From Leclercia adecarboxylata (GTDB lineage Bacteria > Pseudomonadota > Gammaproteobacteria > Enterobacterales > Enterobacteriaceae), in contig DERO01000045.1 in assembly GCA_002360945.1 (NCBI GenBank), positions 1 through 47,826 on the forward strand: 47,826 bases of DNA, in the 5' to 3' direction. Below, piece after piece: positions 20,460-30,649 of this stretch. Under the pieces are notes generated by a model. It worked only from the letters and a program-made list of their open reading frames with translations, did no database searches and was not told the DNA's origin. Made by a program: the position numbers and the translations under genes. Numbering within the stretch: position 1 is the first letter of the stretch; every line of letters starts with the position of its first letter.

Positions 20460-20486
20460 GGAAGTGTGCGTTAAACGGGTGAACGC

Positions 20487-21512
20487 TTAGTCTTGTTGAT
20501 CGATTTTGCGCTCAATGGCCTTGAGGCGCTTGCTCATATCATCAATATTCATCACCAGGGCAGCAGTTTTACGCCACGCCTTGTTAGGCTGTAACGGTAT
20601 GCCTGAGGAGTAGACGCCCGGTTCGGTGATAGGACGCATAACCATGCCCATCCCTGTGACCGTGACTTTATCGCATATTTCCATATGCCCGTTAATGACG
20701 CTGGCACCGCCAATCATACAGTAACGGCCAATCTTCAGGCTGCCTGCCATAATAACGCCACCGGCAACCGCGGTATTGTCGCCAATCACAACGTTATGTG
20801 CAATCTGGCACTGGTTATCGATGATAACACCATTACCGATAATCGTGTCATCAAGCGCACCACGGTCAATGGTCGTGCATGCGCCAATTTCGACGCGATC
20901 GCCAATGATCACCCGGCCCAGTTGCGGGATCTTCACCCAGTTACCACGATCGTTGGCATAGCCGAAACCATCCGCGCCAATGACGGTGCTGGACTGGATC
21001 AGGCAATGTTCACCGATTTCGATCTCATGATAAATGGAGACATTGGCCCACAGGCGAGAGCCTGCACCAATCTTTGTTTTTTTACCCACGAAGCAGCCGG
21101 GACCAATCACCACGTTATCGCCCAGCACAACGTCTGATTCGATAACCGCATTAGCACCAATTGAGACGTAGTTACCCAGCTGCGCCGTCGGATCAATCAC
21201 CGCACTGGGTGCGATGTTCTGTGCCGGCTGCGGCGTGGTATCGAGAATTTGTGCCATACGGGCATACGTCAGGTAGGGATTCTTCACTACCAGCGCAGCA
21301 CCTGCGGCAAACGGCAAATCGTCCTGCGTCAGTACGACAGCAGACGCCTGGCAAAGCGCCAGATGTTCACGGTACTTCGGGCTTACCATGAAGGTGATAG
21401 TGCCTGCTTTAGCAGACTGCATGGACGCAACAGCGGTGATGACGATATCGCCATCACCGTGTAATTCTGCATCCAACTGCTGAGCTAAATCAGCGAGTCG
21501 AATTGAAGGCAT
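20487..21512 (-). CDS. lpxD: UDP-3-O-(3-hydroxymyristoyl)glucosamine N-acyltransferase
   Basis: LpxD adds the second hydroxyacyl chain, at the 2-amino position, in lipid A synthesis. The 341-residue protein matches E. coli in length. It has an N-terminal uridine-binding domain (about 1-100), a central left-handed beta-helix of hexapeptide repeats with the catalytic His in [10 protein letters not shown] near 239, and a C-terminal helix. It lies only 3 bases after skp. Confidence 0.98.
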   Translation of the reverse strand: MPSIRLADLAQQLDAELHGDGDIVITAVASMQSAKAGTITFMVSPKYREHLALCQASAVVLTQDDLPFAAGAALVVKNPYLTYARMAQILDTTPQPAQNIAPSAVIDPTAQLGNYVSIGANAVIESDVVLGDNVVIGPGCFVGKKTKIGAGSRLWANVSIYHEIEIGEHCLIQSSTVIGADGFGYANDRGNWVKIPQLGRVIIGDRVEIGACTTIDRGALDDTIIGNGVIIDNQCQIAHNVVIGDNTAVAGGVIMAGSLKIGRYCMIGGASVINGHMEICDKVTVTGMGMVMRPITEPGVYSSGIPLQPNKAWRKTAALVMNIDDMSKRLKAIERKIDQQD

Positions 21513-21515
21513 TAC

Positions 21516-22010
21516 TTATTTAACCTGTTTCAGGACATCAGCGGTGATGTCTTTAACATCGCTGCTGTTGAATGCAACAGCGTTGCCATCAACAACCAGA
21601 TCGATGTTCTGATCGGCGGCAACAGCTTTCACAGCGGACTGGATACGGGTAACCAGCTTGCCACGTTCTTCGTTAGAACGGCGCTGACGATCCTGCTCAA
21701 AAGCTTGCGCTTTCTGAGAGAAAGTCTGACGCTGAGCCATTACGTCTTTTTCCAGCTTGCTGCGCTCGCTCGCTTTCATGGTAGAACCATCGCGCTGCAG
21801 ACGCTGCATTTTGGATTGCAGATCTTTTTCCATACCCTGCAGTTCGCTTGCACGGCCTTTGAACTCGTTTTCCAGCGTGGCAGAAACACCTGTTTTCTGC
21901 GCAACCTGCTGGAACAAGTTACCCATATTGACGATTGCAATTTTGTCCGCTGCCTGAGCAGAAGTTGCCATCGCTAAACCGAGACCTGCAGCTAATAACC
22001 ACTTTTTCAC
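21516..22010 (-). CDS. skp: Periplasmic outer-membrane protein chaperone Skp
   Basis: Skp is a trimeric periplasmic chaperone that cradles unfolded outer-membrane proteins on their way to BamA. It starts with GTG (AGGAG upstream), as in E. coli. Signal peptide 1-20 is cut after AQA, leaving a mature start ADKIAIV. The central part (about 45-125) is rich in charged helix and forms the tentacle coiled coil. The protein is 164 residues against 161 in E. coli; the extra residues lie around 70-82 ([14 protein letters not shown]), toward a tentacle. It is next to bamA, its functional partner. Confidence 0.97.
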   Translation of the reverse strand: MKKWLLAAGLGLAMATSAQAADKIAIVNMGNLFQQVAQKTGVSATLENEFKGRASELQGMEKDLQSKMQRLQRDGSTMKASERSKLEKDVMAQRQTFSQKAQAFEQDRQRRSNEERGKLVTRIQSAVKAVAADQNIDLVVDGNAVAFNSSDVKDITADVLKQVK

Positions 22011-22033
22011 AATTAACTCCTTACCATCCCATT

Positions 22034-22083
22034 GGTACCCGAAGGTACCGTTCTTTGCGTGGCAAGGCGATCCTGCGATCGCC
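22034..22083 (-). other. Two hairpins in the bamA-skp gap
   Basis: GGTACC/CGAA/GGTACC (22034-22049) and GGCGATC/CTGC/GATCGCC (22066-22083) are two perfect stem-loops within the 118-base gap between bamA and skp. Neither has a T-run. They could mark an mRNA processing site or a partial attenuator that sets the skp to bamA ratio. Confidence 0.65.
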
Positions 22084-22128
22084 AGTTGTCAGCGCTACAC
22101 TGCCAACGCATTCCTTTGCAACGGACAA

Positions 22129-24546
22129 TTACCAGGTTTTACCAATGTTAAACTGGAACTGCTCCGCTTTGTCTCCCTCGTATTTCTTAAACGGCTGGGC
22201 GTAAGAGAAGACCAACGGCCCCAGCGGTGACATCCATTGTAGTGCGAGACCTGCAGACATACGAATATTGCTCGGATCGCTGTAGTCCGGAATGCCTGCA
22301 GCCCGGGTCGCACTGGTATTTTCCCAGTTAGTATCCCATACGGTACCCGCATCCAGGAAGAAGGAGGTACGTACGGAATTGGCATACTTATCGCTGATGA
22401 ACGGCGTAGGGGTAATAAATTCCAGGCTGGCGACACCCATGGCGTTACCACCGACTGCATCATCAGAGCTACAGACTTCGCTCGATGAAGCCTTATCGCA
22501 GTTATCTTCGTCGTTTCCGCCGTAATAGGCCGCTTTCGGACCAATGTTATTGGACTGGAAGCCACGCACGGTGCTTGAACCGCCCGCGTAGAAGTTTTCG
22601 TAGAATGGCAGTTCTTTGCCACCTAAGCCGTCACCGTAACCCCAGCGCGTACGACCCAGAACTACCCATTTGTGATCTTCGTCGATCGGGAAGTATGACG
22701 CGGTATCGAGGGTGACTTTATAGAACTCATTATCTGAGCCCGGGACCGTGACTTTACCGTTCAGGTTGACGCGTGAACCTTCGGTCGGGAAGAAACCACG
22801 GTCGAGACGGTTGTACGTCCAGCCATAGTTGAAGGTGAAGTCATCGGCGGCAAAGCCGTTATCATCATTCGAGGTGCTTGCAGACTGTCCGATAGAGTCC
22901 AGATAACGCCACATGGCCACCTGCGGTTGCATGTTGGACAGGTCGTTATGCACGTAACCTAAGCCCGCACGCAGGGTATTGTATTCGTTAATTGGGAAAC
23001 CGAGCGTACCATCAACGCCGTAGCTTTTGTTGGTGTACGAAGACAGGTCCGCATCATCCGCTTTAAAGTCGTTATAGAAAATACGACCGCCCAGACTCAC
23101 ACCATCAACGGTGAAGTACGGGTTAGTAACGGAGAGTTCAGAATAGGTCTGGTAGTCGTTCTTGGTACCGTTGATACCCACAGAATAGCCGGTACCTAAC
23201 CAGTTATCCTGCTGCACGCCCACCTGGAAGCTGACGCCACTTTCCGTGCCGTAACCGACACCAAAGTTGAAGCTACCGGTATTACGCTCTTTAACCTTGT
23301 AGACGACGTCTACCTGGTCCGGTCTACCCGGCACGCGCTGCGTATCGGTATCGACGGTTTCGAAATAACCCAGACGGTTCAGACGCTCTTTACCCTGATC
23401 AACCAGATCGCTGCCCAGCCACGCCCCTTCCATCTGGCGCATTTCGCGGCGCAGAACGGCATCTTTAGAGGTATCGTTGCCTTCGAAGCGGATCTTGCGT
23501 ACGTAGAAACGGTTACCCGCATCGACGTTGACGTGGAGCTTAACGGTTTTATCCGCATCGTTGATTTCAGGCTGAGTCTGTACGCGCGGGTAAGCATAAC
23601 CATAACGGCCGAGCAGCTTTTTAATGCCGTCTTCCATCTTAGTCACTTTCGCGCCGCTATAGAGTTCACCCGGCTGCAGTTTGGTCAGGCTTTCGATCTC
23701 GGCAGAGTGACCCGCGAGGTTACCACTCACTTCCACACCAGAAAGCTTGTACTGATCGCCTTCGGTAATGTTAACGGTGATGTAGATGCCTTTTTTGTCC
23801 GGCGTCAGGCTGACCTGCGTCGAGTCGATGTTGAAGCGCGCGTAGCCGCGGTCCAGATAGTAGCTGCGCAGGGTCTCGAGGTCGCCTGCCAGTTTCTGCT
23901 TCTGGTATTTGCGATCGCCCACCACGTTCCACCACGGCACTTCGTCACGCAGCTGGAAAGTGGAGATCAGCTCATCGGTGCTGAATGCATGGTTACCGAC
24001 GATGTTGATCTGCTGGATCTTCGCGGAAACGCCTTCCTGGAACACCAGTTTCAGGTCGACACGGTTACGTGGCAGCGGAGTCACCACCGCTTTAACGCTC
24101 GCGCTGTATTTACCGACGCTGTAGTAGAAATCTTCCAGCCCCTTCTCGATATCAGACAGGGTGGTGCGATCCAGAGATTCGCCAACACGCACGCCAGAGG
24201 CTTCAAGGTTTTGCTTGAGCATGTCGTCTTTCACCGACTTGTTGCCGGAGAAGGTGATGCTGGCAATCGTTGGGCGCTCTTTTACCTGAACCAGCAGCGT
24301 GTCACCATCGCGCAGAACGCGAACGTCCTCGAAGTTGCCGGTGGCAAACAGCGCGCGAATGGTATTACTAATGTCTTCATCATTGACCGTGTCGCCTGGG
24401 CGCACTGGCATACTGAGGAGGGCCGCACCAACGGCGACACGCTGAAGGCCTTCGAAATGAATATCTTTCACTACGAACCCGTCAGCACCGTATACGGTCG
24501 CGCTGCTAAACAGCAGCGACGCTATGAGCAACTTTTTCATCGCCAT
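22129..24546 (-). CDS. bamA: Outer-membrane protein assembly factor BamA
   Basis: BamA is the essential Omp85 core of the BAM complex, which folds beta-barrels into the outer membrane. The 805-residue protein has a signal peptide (1-20), five POTRA domains (about 21-421), and a 16-strand barrel ending in aromatic Trp. The conserved VRGF motif of loop L6 is at 660-663, the same position as in E. coli. The surface part of L6 after it (about 673-697) differs strongly and is about 5-8 residues shorter, but keeps two cysteines (683 and 692). It lies 29 bases after rseP. Confidence 0.98.
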   Translation of the reverse strand: MAMKKLLIASLLFSSATVYGADGFVVKDIHFEGLQRVAVGAALLSMPVRPGDTVNDEDISNTIRALFATGNFEDVRVLRDGDTLLVQVKERPTIASITFSGNKSVKDDMLKQNLEASGVRVGESLDRTTLSDIEKGLEDFYYSVGKYSASVKAVVTPLPRNRVDLKLVFQEGVSAKIQQINIVGNHAFSTDELISTFQLRDEVPWWNVVGDRKYQKQKLAGDLETLRSYYLDRGYARFNIDSTQVSLTPDKKGIYITVNITEGDQYKLSGVEVSGNLAGHSAEIESLTKLQPGELYSGAKVTKMEDGIKKLLGRYGYAYPRVQTQPEINDADKTVKLHVNVDAGNRFYVRKIRFEGNDTSKDAVLRREMRQMEGAWLGSDLVDQGKERLNRLGYFETVDTDTQRVPGRPDQVDVVYKVKERNTGSFNFGVGYGTESGVSFQVGVQQDNWLGTGYSVGINGTKNDYQTYSELSVTNPYFTVDGVSLGGRIFYNDFKADDADLSSYTNKSYGVDGTLGFPINEYNTLRAGLGYVHNDLSNMQPQVAMWRYLDSIGQSASTSNDDNGFAADDFTFNYGWTYNRLDRGFFPTEGSRVNLNGKVTVPGSDNEFYKVTLDTASYFPIDEDHKWVVLGRTRWGYGDGLGGKELPFYENFYAGGSSTVRGFQSNNIGPKAAYYGGNDEDNCDKASSSEVCSSDDAVGGNAMGVASLEFITPTPFISDKYANSVRTSFFLDAGTVWDTNWENTSATRAAGIPDYSDPSNIRMSAGLALQWMSPLGPLVFSYAQPFKKYEGDKAEQFQFNIGKTW

Positions 24547-24575
24547 CGTTATTATGCGTTCTTCCTAACACTCTC

Positions 24576-25928
24576 TTACAACCGAGAGAAATCATTGAAA
24601 AGTGCAAGCCCCATTAACAGCACCAGTAAAATCGAACCAATGCGATAACTAAAGTCTTGAACTCGCTCGGATACCGGCCCGCCTTTTAGCTTCTCTATCG
24701 CTAAAAACAGCAGATGACCCCCGTCTAAAACAGGCAGTGGGAACAGGTTGATTATCCCGAGGTTCACGCTAATGAGCGCAAGAAACATGAGATAGTAAAT
24801 CACCCCGAACTCTGCTGACATCCCAGCCCCCTGAGCGATCGAAATCGGCCCACTGAGGTTGTTCAGTTTTACGTCACCGGTAATCAATTTCCCCAGCATT
24901 TGCACGGTCAGTTTCATCAGTTGCCATGTTTTATCCGTGGCTTCAAGGATGGCACTGAACGGCCCATACTGGCGTATTGTCTTGTACTCATCAGGCAGCG
25001 GGATCACTTTTGGCACCACGCCTGCAAACCCTTCTGCCTTTCCACCGCCCGGTTTGGTATCCGGGATAAGCGTTAAGGAGAGCGGGCTGCCCTGCCTTTC
25101 TATCTCCAGCGCCAGCGGCGTACCTGGATTATCACGCACCAGAGTAACAAAGGTCATCCACTGCGTTAAAGGCTGACCATCGACTTTAACGATCCTGTCG
25201 CCCGCTTGCAAACCTGCTTTACGCGCTGCCGAATCAGACTGGACTTCTGCCAGCACCGGTTCAATCTGCGCGCCGCGTGGGCGAATGCCTAGCGCCGCAA
25301 CGGGATCTTCTTTATCTGGCTCAAAGGTCCAGTTGCGTAAATTCAGGATTTTATCCTGACGCGTACTGGAACCGAAAGGTGACACGCTGACGGTGGTCTG
25401 CTCGTCGCCAATTTTGGCAACCAGTTGTAACCGCACGGCATCCCAATCAGGGGTTTCGATGCCATCAATCGCTTTAAGTTCCATGCCCGGATTAATTTGC
25501 GCGCTGGCCGCGATGGAGTTGGGTGTAATTTCACCAACAACCGGACGAACGCCAGGGACACCGATGATAAACACCAGCCAGTAGGCAAAGATAGCGAAGA
25601 TGAAGTTTGCCACCGGACCGGCAGCAATGATCGCGGCGCGCTGGCCGACGGTTTTATTGTTAAACGCGTAGTGACGCACTTCAGGCGCCACTGGCTCAAC
25701 GCGCTCATCCAACATTTTGACGTAGCCGCCGAGTGGGATAAGGGCAATAACAAATTCTGTGCCGTAGCGATCGTTACGACGCCAGAGCGCTTTCCCAAAG
25801 CCAATTGAAAAGCGCTCTACTCGTACGCCACAGCGCCGAGCAACCCAGAAATGGCCAAATTCATGCACCGTGATAAGTACACCCAGTGCAACAATGAACG
25901 CCGCCAGATTCCAGAGAATGCTAAGCAT
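24576..25928 (-). CDS. rseP: Site-2 protease RseP (sigma-E regulator)
   Basis: RseP cuts anti-sigma factor RseA within the membrane after DegS cleavage, releasing sigma-E; it also clears remnant signal peptides. The start at 25928 gives the 450-residue E. coli length; an upstream start overlapping cdsA would add 15 residues and is rejected. The zinc motif HEFGH is at 22-26 in the first membrane segment, two PDZ domains lie at about 115-310, and LDGGH near 401 supplies the third metal ligand. It is 11 bases after cdsA. Confidence 0.97.
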   Translation of the reverse strand: MLSILWNLAAFIVALGVLITVHEFGHFWVARRCGVRVERFSIGFGKALWRRNDRYGTEFVIALIPLGGYVKMLDERVEPVAPEVRHYAFNNKTVGQRAAIIAAGPVANFIFAIFAYWLVFIIGVPGVRPVVGEITPNSIAASAQINPGMELKAIDGIETPDWDAVRLQLVAKIGDEQTTVSVSPFGSSTRQDKILNLRNWTFEPDKEDPVAALGIRPRGAQIEPVLAEVQSDSAARKAGLQAGDRIVKVDGQPLTQWMTFVTLVRDNPGTPLALEIERQGSPLSLTLIPDTKPGGGKAEGFAGVVPKVIPLPDEYKTIRQYGPFSAILEATDKTWQLMKLTVQMLGKLITGDVKLNNLSGPISIAQGAGMSAEFGVIYYLMFLALISVNLGIINLFPLPVLDGGHLLFLAIEKLKGGPVSERVQDFSYRIGSILLVLLMGLALFNDFSRL

Positions 25929-25939
25929 AAAACCTTCCG

Positions 25940-26797
25940 TTAAATCGTCCCAAACACCAGCAAAAACAGGCAAGCAAACACGGGTACTGCCGCCGTCAGG
26001 CTGTCTATACGATCCAGGATACCGCCGTGCCCTGGAATAAGATTGCCACTGTCTTTGATCCCTGCTTCACGCTTAAACATACTTTCGGTCAAATCACCCA
26101 GCACGGAAGCCAGTGCTGCGACGATGGAGCAGACCAATAATGTTGCCGGTGCCACCTCAAGGTTGGCCCATACACCATAACCCCAGGAGATAATCGCCGC
26201 CGTAAACAGACCGCCGATAAAGCCCTGCCAGGTTTTGCCCGGAGAGACCTTGGGTGCCAGTTTATGTTTGCCAAACAGTTTACCAAACATATAGGCGCCA
26301 GAGTCAGCCCCCCAGACCAGAATCATGACATACAGCAGCCATAATGCCCCACTGTAAGGATTGTCGTCGTAGTGCCAGGTACGGAGGGCCAGCATTCCCC
26401 AGAAGAAAGGAACGATGGTGAATAGCCCAAAACAGAGGCGCAGTAATTTTGAATTACGCCACAGCGACGCAGAGCCAGGATAGAAAAGCACCAGCAGCAG
26501 TGCTGCCAGCCACCATCCCAGCGAAAGCCAGAGCGAACCCGCTATTATCGGCTGATGAATATTGTGATGGTACTCTGGCAGCATAAAAAGCATCAGCGCC
26601 AGTATCAGGCCACACAGCACCGCCAGCCATACCCGCTGAGAACGCGAGGTAAAGCCGCTAAACTGCCCCCATTCCCACGCTGCCAGCATGCAAACGACCA
26701 GTGTGACAATAGCGAAGCCCACCGGAGGCAGTAAAAACAGCGCCGCGATGACAACAGGTATTAAAACAAACGCAGAAATCAGGCGATACTTCAGCAA
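25940..26797 (-). CDS. cdsA: Phosphatidate cytidylyltransferase
   Basis: CdsA makes CDP-diacylglycerol from phosphatidic acid and CTP at the inner membrane, feeding all phospholipid synthesis. The 285-residue protein is very hydrophobic, with about eight membrane segments. The C-terminal signature includes VSPGKTWQG and [19 protein letters not shown], with the catalytic aspartates. The start is TTG at 26797, as in E. coli, with a G-rich ribosome site. It lies 12 bases after uppS and 11 before rseP. Confidence 0.97.
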   Translation of the reverse strand: MLKYRLISAFVLIPVVIAALFLLPPVGFAIVTLVVCMLAAWEWGQFSGFTSRSQRVWLAVLCGLILALMLFMLPEYHHNIHQPIIAGSLWLSLGWWLAALLLVLFYPGSASLWRNSKLLRLCFGLFTIVPFFWGMLALRTWHYDDNPYSGALWLLYVMILVWGADSGAYMFGKLFGKHKLAPKVSPGKTWQGFIGGLFTAAIISWGYGVWANLEVAPATLLVCSIVAALASVLGDLTESMFKREAGIKDSGNLIPGHGGILDRIDSLTAAVPVFACLFLLVFGTI

Positions 26798-26809
26798 AAG
26801 CTACCCCCA

Positions 26810-27568
26810 TCAGGCGTTGTCGCCACCAGGCTCGGTACCACCGAAACGACGCTCTCGATTGGCAAAGGCATGCAGCGCACCTTCAAAGTCTTGTTCATCA
26901 AAATCGGGCCAAAGAACATCTGTAAAGTAAAGTTCGGCATAGGCAATTTGCCACAGCAAAAAGTTACTGATGCGATGTTCTCCCCCTGTCCTAATTACTA
27001 AATCCACGGGTGTCAGTTCACTCATGCAGATTTGCTGACTCAGCGCCTCTTCATCAATCTGGTCCGGCTGTAATAGCCCTTCCTGAACCTTTTCAGCCAA
27101 ATGCCGTACACCCTGGACAATATCCCAACGTCCGCCATAATTCGCCGCGATATTGAGCGTTAAGCCGGTATTTTGACCGGTCAACGCTTCCGCTTTACGA
27201 ATGCGTTCCTGGAGACGTGAGTTAAAACGACTGGTGTCGCCGATAATACGCAGGCGCACGTTGTGGCGGTGCAGGCTTTTTACTTCGCTGTCGAGCGCCC
27301 ACACGAACAATTCCATCAACGCGCTAACTTCCTGCGCAGGTCGATTCCAGTTTTCACTGCTGAAAGCATAGAGCGTTAACGCGTCAATGCCGTTATTGGC
27401 GGCAAAAGAAACGGCGCGGCGCACAGATTTCGCCCCAGCTTTATGCCCAAAGGCTCGGATCTTCCCTTGTCTTTTCGCCCAGCGGCCATTGCCATCCATA
27501 ATGATTGCTACATGACGACAGCCATGTGCTGGCAAGTTCTCGCTTATTGGTTGATTCGCAGACAACAT
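26810..27568 (-). CDS. uppS: Undecaprenyl diphosphate synthase
   Basis: UppS (IspU) adds eight isoprene units to farnesyl diphosphate, producing the C55 carrier for peptidoglycan, O-antigen and other surface polymers. The 252-residue cis-prenyltransferase has the catalytic Asp25 in IIMDGNGRWAKRQG and the C-terminal RTGGEHRISNFLLWQ block. It is one residue shorter than the E. coli protein because the second of the two starting methionines is the only one present. It follows a terminator after dxr, so it probably has its own promoter in the 185-base gap. Confidence 0.97.
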   Translation of the reverse strand: MLSANQPISENLPAHGCRHVAIIMDGNGRWAKRQGKIRAFGHKAGAKSVRRAVSFAANNGIDALTLYAFSSENWNRPAQEVSALMELFVWALDSEVKSLHRHNVRLRIIGDTSRFNSRLQERIRKAEALTGQNTGLTLNIAANYGGRWDIVQGVRHLAEKVQEGLLQPDQIDEEALSQQICMSELTPVDLVIRTGGEHRISNFLLWQIAYAELYFTDVLWPDFDEQDFEGALHAFANRERRFGGTEPGGDNA

Positions 27569-27628
27569 AACGCGTTTTTGGTCCCTGAAAGGATTTAACG
27601 GTACTCAGGAATACTGAAGCCTTTACGT

Positions 27629-27653
27629 AAAAAAGCCGTGTCATACCACGGCT
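27629..27653 (-). terminator. Terminator after dxr
   Basis: On the minus strand AGCCGTG, a 6-base loop, CACGGCT and then six T residues form a rho-independent terminator 100 bases downstream of dxr, in the gap before uppS. This separates dxr from the uppS-cdsA-rseP-bamA transcript. Confidence 0.88.
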
Positions 27654-27753
27654 TACCTGACCACGTAACGTCAACTACCCGTAATCAGGTGGCGCAGACT
27701 ATATCACTGAAGCCCAACGCTAACAAATAGCATGACCACACGCGGCTGGATTA

Positions 27754-28953
27754 TCACCAGCTTGCGAGGTGCGTCACCGCTTTTTGCGCCGTGAGCCTGG
27801 CATTCGCATCGACGGTCAGCACATCATCCACACTTTGCGGCTCGCGTAGATCCATCGCCTCAAGAACAGACAGGTTCAACGCAGCGATATCCGTAAAGCG
27901 GATCCGCTGTTCGAGGAAGGCGGCGACAGCAATTTCATTCGCCGCGTTGAGGGCGGTTGTCGCCGCTTGTCCCTGCTCGAATGCTTCCATCGCCAGCTTC
28001 AGGCACGGATAGCGCTGATAATCCGGCGCACTGAACGTCAGCGCACTTAATTTGCAGAAATCGAGCGGCTTAACGCCGGAGACCACGCGGTTTGGCCACG
28101 CCATCGTATGGGCAATAGGCGTACGCATATCGGGTTCGCCTAACTGCGCCATCACGCTGCCATCCCGATAACGGACCATGGAGTGGATCACCGACTGCGG
28201 GTGAATCAACACTTCCATCTGCGCTGCCGAGGCGTTAAACAACCAGCGGGCTTCAATGTATTCCAGACCTTTGTTCATCATGGTGGCAGAATCCACGGAG
28301 ATTTTTCGCCCCATCGACCAGTTCGGATGACGACAGGCCTGATCCGGGGTCATGGAGACCAGGTCAGACAACGGCGTATCACGGAACGGGCCACCAGACC
28401 CGGTAAGCAGGATAGAAGAGACGCCATTCTGCTCGAGATCAGCGTACCCCAGGTTTTGCTGAAACGGTTGCGGTAAACTCTGAAAAATCGCGTTATGTTC
28501 ACTATCTACCGGCAAAAGTTGCGCGCCGCGCTGCTTCACCGCCTCCATAAACAGGCGTCCACAGGTCACCAGCGACTCTTTGTTGGCCAGCAATACCGTT
28601 TTCCCGGCATCGATCGCCGCCAGCGTCGGCAGCAGGCCTGCAGCCCCGACAATCGCCGCCATCACCTGGTCAACGTCATCCAGAGCGGCCATATCGCAGG
28701 CAGCCTGTTGACCGCTTAATACCTCGGTCCGGCTGCCGTGCGCTGTCAGCAAGGCTTTTACCTGGCGAGCACTCTCCTCGTCGTCCATAACCGCATAGCG
28801 TGGCGCAAACTCAAGACACTGCTCAACCATCCGCTGAACGTTTTTTCCGGCGACCAGCGCGGCCACGGTATAGTGTTCAGGATTGTGGCGAACGACGTCG
28901 AGCGTGCTGCAACCGATAGATCCGGTTGAGCCGAGGAGTGTTAATTGCTTCAT
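27754..28953 (-). CDS. dxr: 1-deoxy-D-xylulose 5-phosphate reductoisomerase
   Basis: Dxr (IspC) converts DXP to MEP, the committed step of the methylerythritol phosphate route to isoprenoids, and uses NADPH. The start at 28953 gives 399 residues (E. coli 398); an upstream start would add 16 residues. GSTGSIG at 8-14 binds [15 protein letters not shown] near 149-158 holds the metal ligands Asp and Glu, and SGGPFR and [13 protein letters not shown] complete the active site. Next to uppS, it feeds the same isoprenoid pathway. Confidence 0.98.
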   Translation of the reverse strand: MKQLTLLGSTGSIGCSTLDVVRHNPEHYTVAALVAGKNVQRMVEQCLEFAPRYAVMDDEESARQVKALLTAHGSRTEVLSGQQAACDMAALDDVDQVMAAIVGAAGLLPTLAAIDAGKTVLLANKESLVTCGRLFMEAVKQRGAQLLPVDSEHNAIFQSLPQPFQQNLGYADLEQNGVSSILLTGSGGPFRDTPLSDLVSMTPDQACRHPNWSMGRKISVDSATMMNKGLEYIEARWLFNASAAQMEVLIHPQSVIHSMVRYRDGSVMAQLGEPDMRTPIAHTMAWPNRVVSGVKPLDFCKLSALTFSAPDYQRYPCLKLAMEAFEQGQAATTALNAANEIAVAAFLEQRIRFTDIAALNLSVLEAMDLREPQSVDDVLTVDANARLTAQKAVTHLASW

Positions 28954-28981
28954 GAATTGTCCAGAAGTAGTGAAACCAGCA

Positions 28982-29030
28982 AAGCAAAACGCCGCCAGCA
29001 AAGCCCATCGGGCCTTCTGTACGGCGTTTT
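28982..29030 (-). terminator. Probable frr terminator
   Basis: AAAACGCCG (29030-29022 on the minus strand) pairs with CGGCGTTTT (28994-28986). The loop contains a second small hairpin (GGCCC/GGGC), giving a branched structure. The T-run is short (TTTTGCTTT). It lies 18 bases after frr, in the gap before dxr. Confidence 0.7.
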
Positions 29031-29048
29031 ATCAGATTACGTCAGAAA

Positions 29049-29606
29049 TCAGAACTGCATCAGTTCCGCTTCTTTTTCTGCCAGCGCCGCATCAAGTTTC
29101 TTGATAGCAGCATCGGTCAGTTTCTGTACGTCGTCCTGAGAACGGCGATCGTCATCTTCGCTGATCTCTTTGTCTTTCAGCAGCGCTTTCACTTTATCGT
29201 TCGCGTCACGGCGAACGTTACGCACGGCCACACGGCCCTGCTCTGCTTCACCACGTACCACTTTGATCAGATCTTTACGACGCTCTTCGGTCAGCGCTGG
29301 CAGTGGAACACGGATATCCGTGCCTGCAGAGCTTGGGTTCAGACCCAGATCGGAGGCCATGATGGCTTTCTCAACGGCCGGGCCCATTGAACGATCGAAG
29401 ACGTTGATTTTCAGCGTACGGGTATCTTCTACCGTCACCTGCGCCAGCTGACGCAGCGGGGTTGGCGTACCGTAGTATTCCACGACGATACCATCCAGCA
29501 GGCTTGGAGAAGCACGGCCAGTACGGATTTTGCTGATTTGGGTTTTGAACGCTTCTACGCATTTGTCCATGCGTACTTCAGCATCTTTTCTGATGTCGTT
29601 AATCAC
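29049..29606 (-). CDS. frr: Ribosome recycling factor
   Basis: RRF splits the post-termination ribosome together with EF-G, freeing subunits and mRNA. The 185-residue length equals that of E. coli. Domain I is a three-helix bundle (about 1-30 and 105-185) with a small beta domain II between. [13 protein letters not shown] and [14 protein letters not shown] are family motifs. The start is GTG at 29606, as in E. coli. A promoter lies in the gap after pyrH. Confidence 0.98.
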   Translation of the reverse strand: MINDIRKDAEVRMDKCVEAFKTQISKIRTGRASPSLLDGIVVEYYGTPTPLRQLAQVTVEDTRTLKINVFDRSMGPAVEKAIMASDLGLNPSSAGTDIRVPLPALTEERRKDLIKVVRGEAEQGRVAVRNVRRDANDKVKALLKDKEISEDDDRRSQDDVQKLTDAAIKKLDAALAEKEAELMQF

Positions 29607-29671
29607 GTTACGAATCCTTGGAAACTTGTCTCAGGCAGACTATCCACCAGCACATCGCTACAGGTGTGCTA

Positions 29672-29698
29672 AGTATAGTCGCGTTTAATTCATGACAA
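29672..29698 (-). promoter_or_regulatory. Candidate frr promoter
   Basis: TTGTCA (29698-29693) and TATACT (29677-29672) on the minus strand lie 66-92 bases upstream of frr. The 15-base spacer is short of the ideal 17, which lowers the confidence. Confidence 0.5.
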
Positions 29699-29713
29699 CG
29701 CCAAAGGCGCGTC

Positions 29714-29754
29714 CAGGTAAGATATCACTACAAAGTAAAGCGGAATCTTACCTG
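29714..29754 (-). other. Inverted repeat downstream of pyrH
   Basis: CAGGTAAGAT and ATCTTACCTG are perfect 10-base arms around a 21-base loop, starting 19 bases after pyrH. There is no T-run, so this is not a standard terminator; it may stabilise the pyrH 3' end or be a protein-binding site. Confidence 0.6.
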
Positions 29755-29773
29755 TATTTAGCGTCGACGGAAA

Positions 29774-30499
29774 TTATTCCGTGATCAAAGTGCCTTCTTT
29801 TTCACCCATGACCACGCGACGCAGCGCGCCAGGCTTGTTCATGTTGAAGACACGAATCGGCAGTTTGTGGTCCCGAGCCAGCGTGAACGCGGCAAGATCC
29901 ATCACTTTCAGCTCTTTATCCAGCACTTCGCTGTAGGACAGCTGATCGTACATGGTTGCAGCAGGATCTTTTGCCGGATCGGCAGTAAACACGCCGTCCA
30001 CTTTGGTTGCTTTCAGGACCACATCGGCTTCGATCTCAATACCGCGCAGGCAGGCCGCGGAATCGGTGGTAAAGAACGGGTTACCCGTACCGGCGGAGAG
30101 GATCACCACGCGGTTGTTGCGCAGCAGGCTGATGGCTTCGGCCCAGCTGTAGTTATCACACACGCCATTCAACGGAATAGCGGACATCAGGCGTGCATTC
30201 ACATAGGCACGATGCAGTGCATCACGCATAGCCAGGCCATTCATGACCGTTGCCAGCATACCCATGTGGTCGCCCACCACGCGATTCATGCCTGCTTTTG
30301 CCAGACCCGCGCCACGGAAAAGGTTACCACCGCCAATGACTACGCCAACCTGGATGCCCAGTTCAACCAGTTCTTTGATTTCCTGCGCCATGCGGTCAAG
30401 GATGCTTGCGTCAATACCGAAGCCTTCCGACCCTTGCAGCGCTTCGCCACTCAGCTTAAGCAGAATGCGTTTGTAAACGGGTTTTGCATTGGTAGCCAT
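29774..30499 (-). CDS. pyrH: Uridylate (UMP) kinase
   Basis: PyrH phosphorylates UMP to UDP as a hexamer; it is activated by GTP, inhibited by UTP, and in E. coli also takes part in control of carAB. The 241-residue amino-acid-kinase fold matches the E. coli length: [13 protein letters not shown] near the N-terminus, GGGNLFRG at about 57-64, and [21 protein letters not shown] around 145-165. It lies between tsf (with its own terminator) and frr. Confidence 0.98.
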   Translation of the reverse strand: MATNAKPVYKRILLKLSGEALQGSEGFGIDASILDRMAQEIKELVELGIQVGVVIGGGNLFRGAGLAKAGMNRVVGDHMGMLATVMNGLAMRDALHRAYVNARLMSAIPLNGVCDNYSWAEAISLLRNNRVVILSAGTGNPFFTTDSAACLRGIEIEADVVLKATKVDGVFTADPAKDPAATMYDQLSYSEVLDKELKVMDLAAFTLARDHKLPIRVFNMNKPGALRRVVMGEKEGTLITE

Positions 30500-30612
30500 A
30501 TTTCTTTCCTGGGACTGTCAACGATTAAGATGGGGTTAATTCTGGCGACATGATATATCGCATCTCAACACAGACACTATAGGCATCTGGCTGATTTATA
30601 CATAACGTACAC

Positions 30613-30643
30613 AAAAAGAAGCCGCCCTCAGGCGGCTTCTTTT
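30613..30643 (-). terminator. Terminator of rpsB-tsf
   Basis: AAAAGAAGCCGCC, loop TGAG, and GGCGGCTTCTTTTT on the minus strand form a 13-bp stem with T-run just after tsf. Confidence 0.93.
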
Positions 30644-30649
30644 CGCTGA

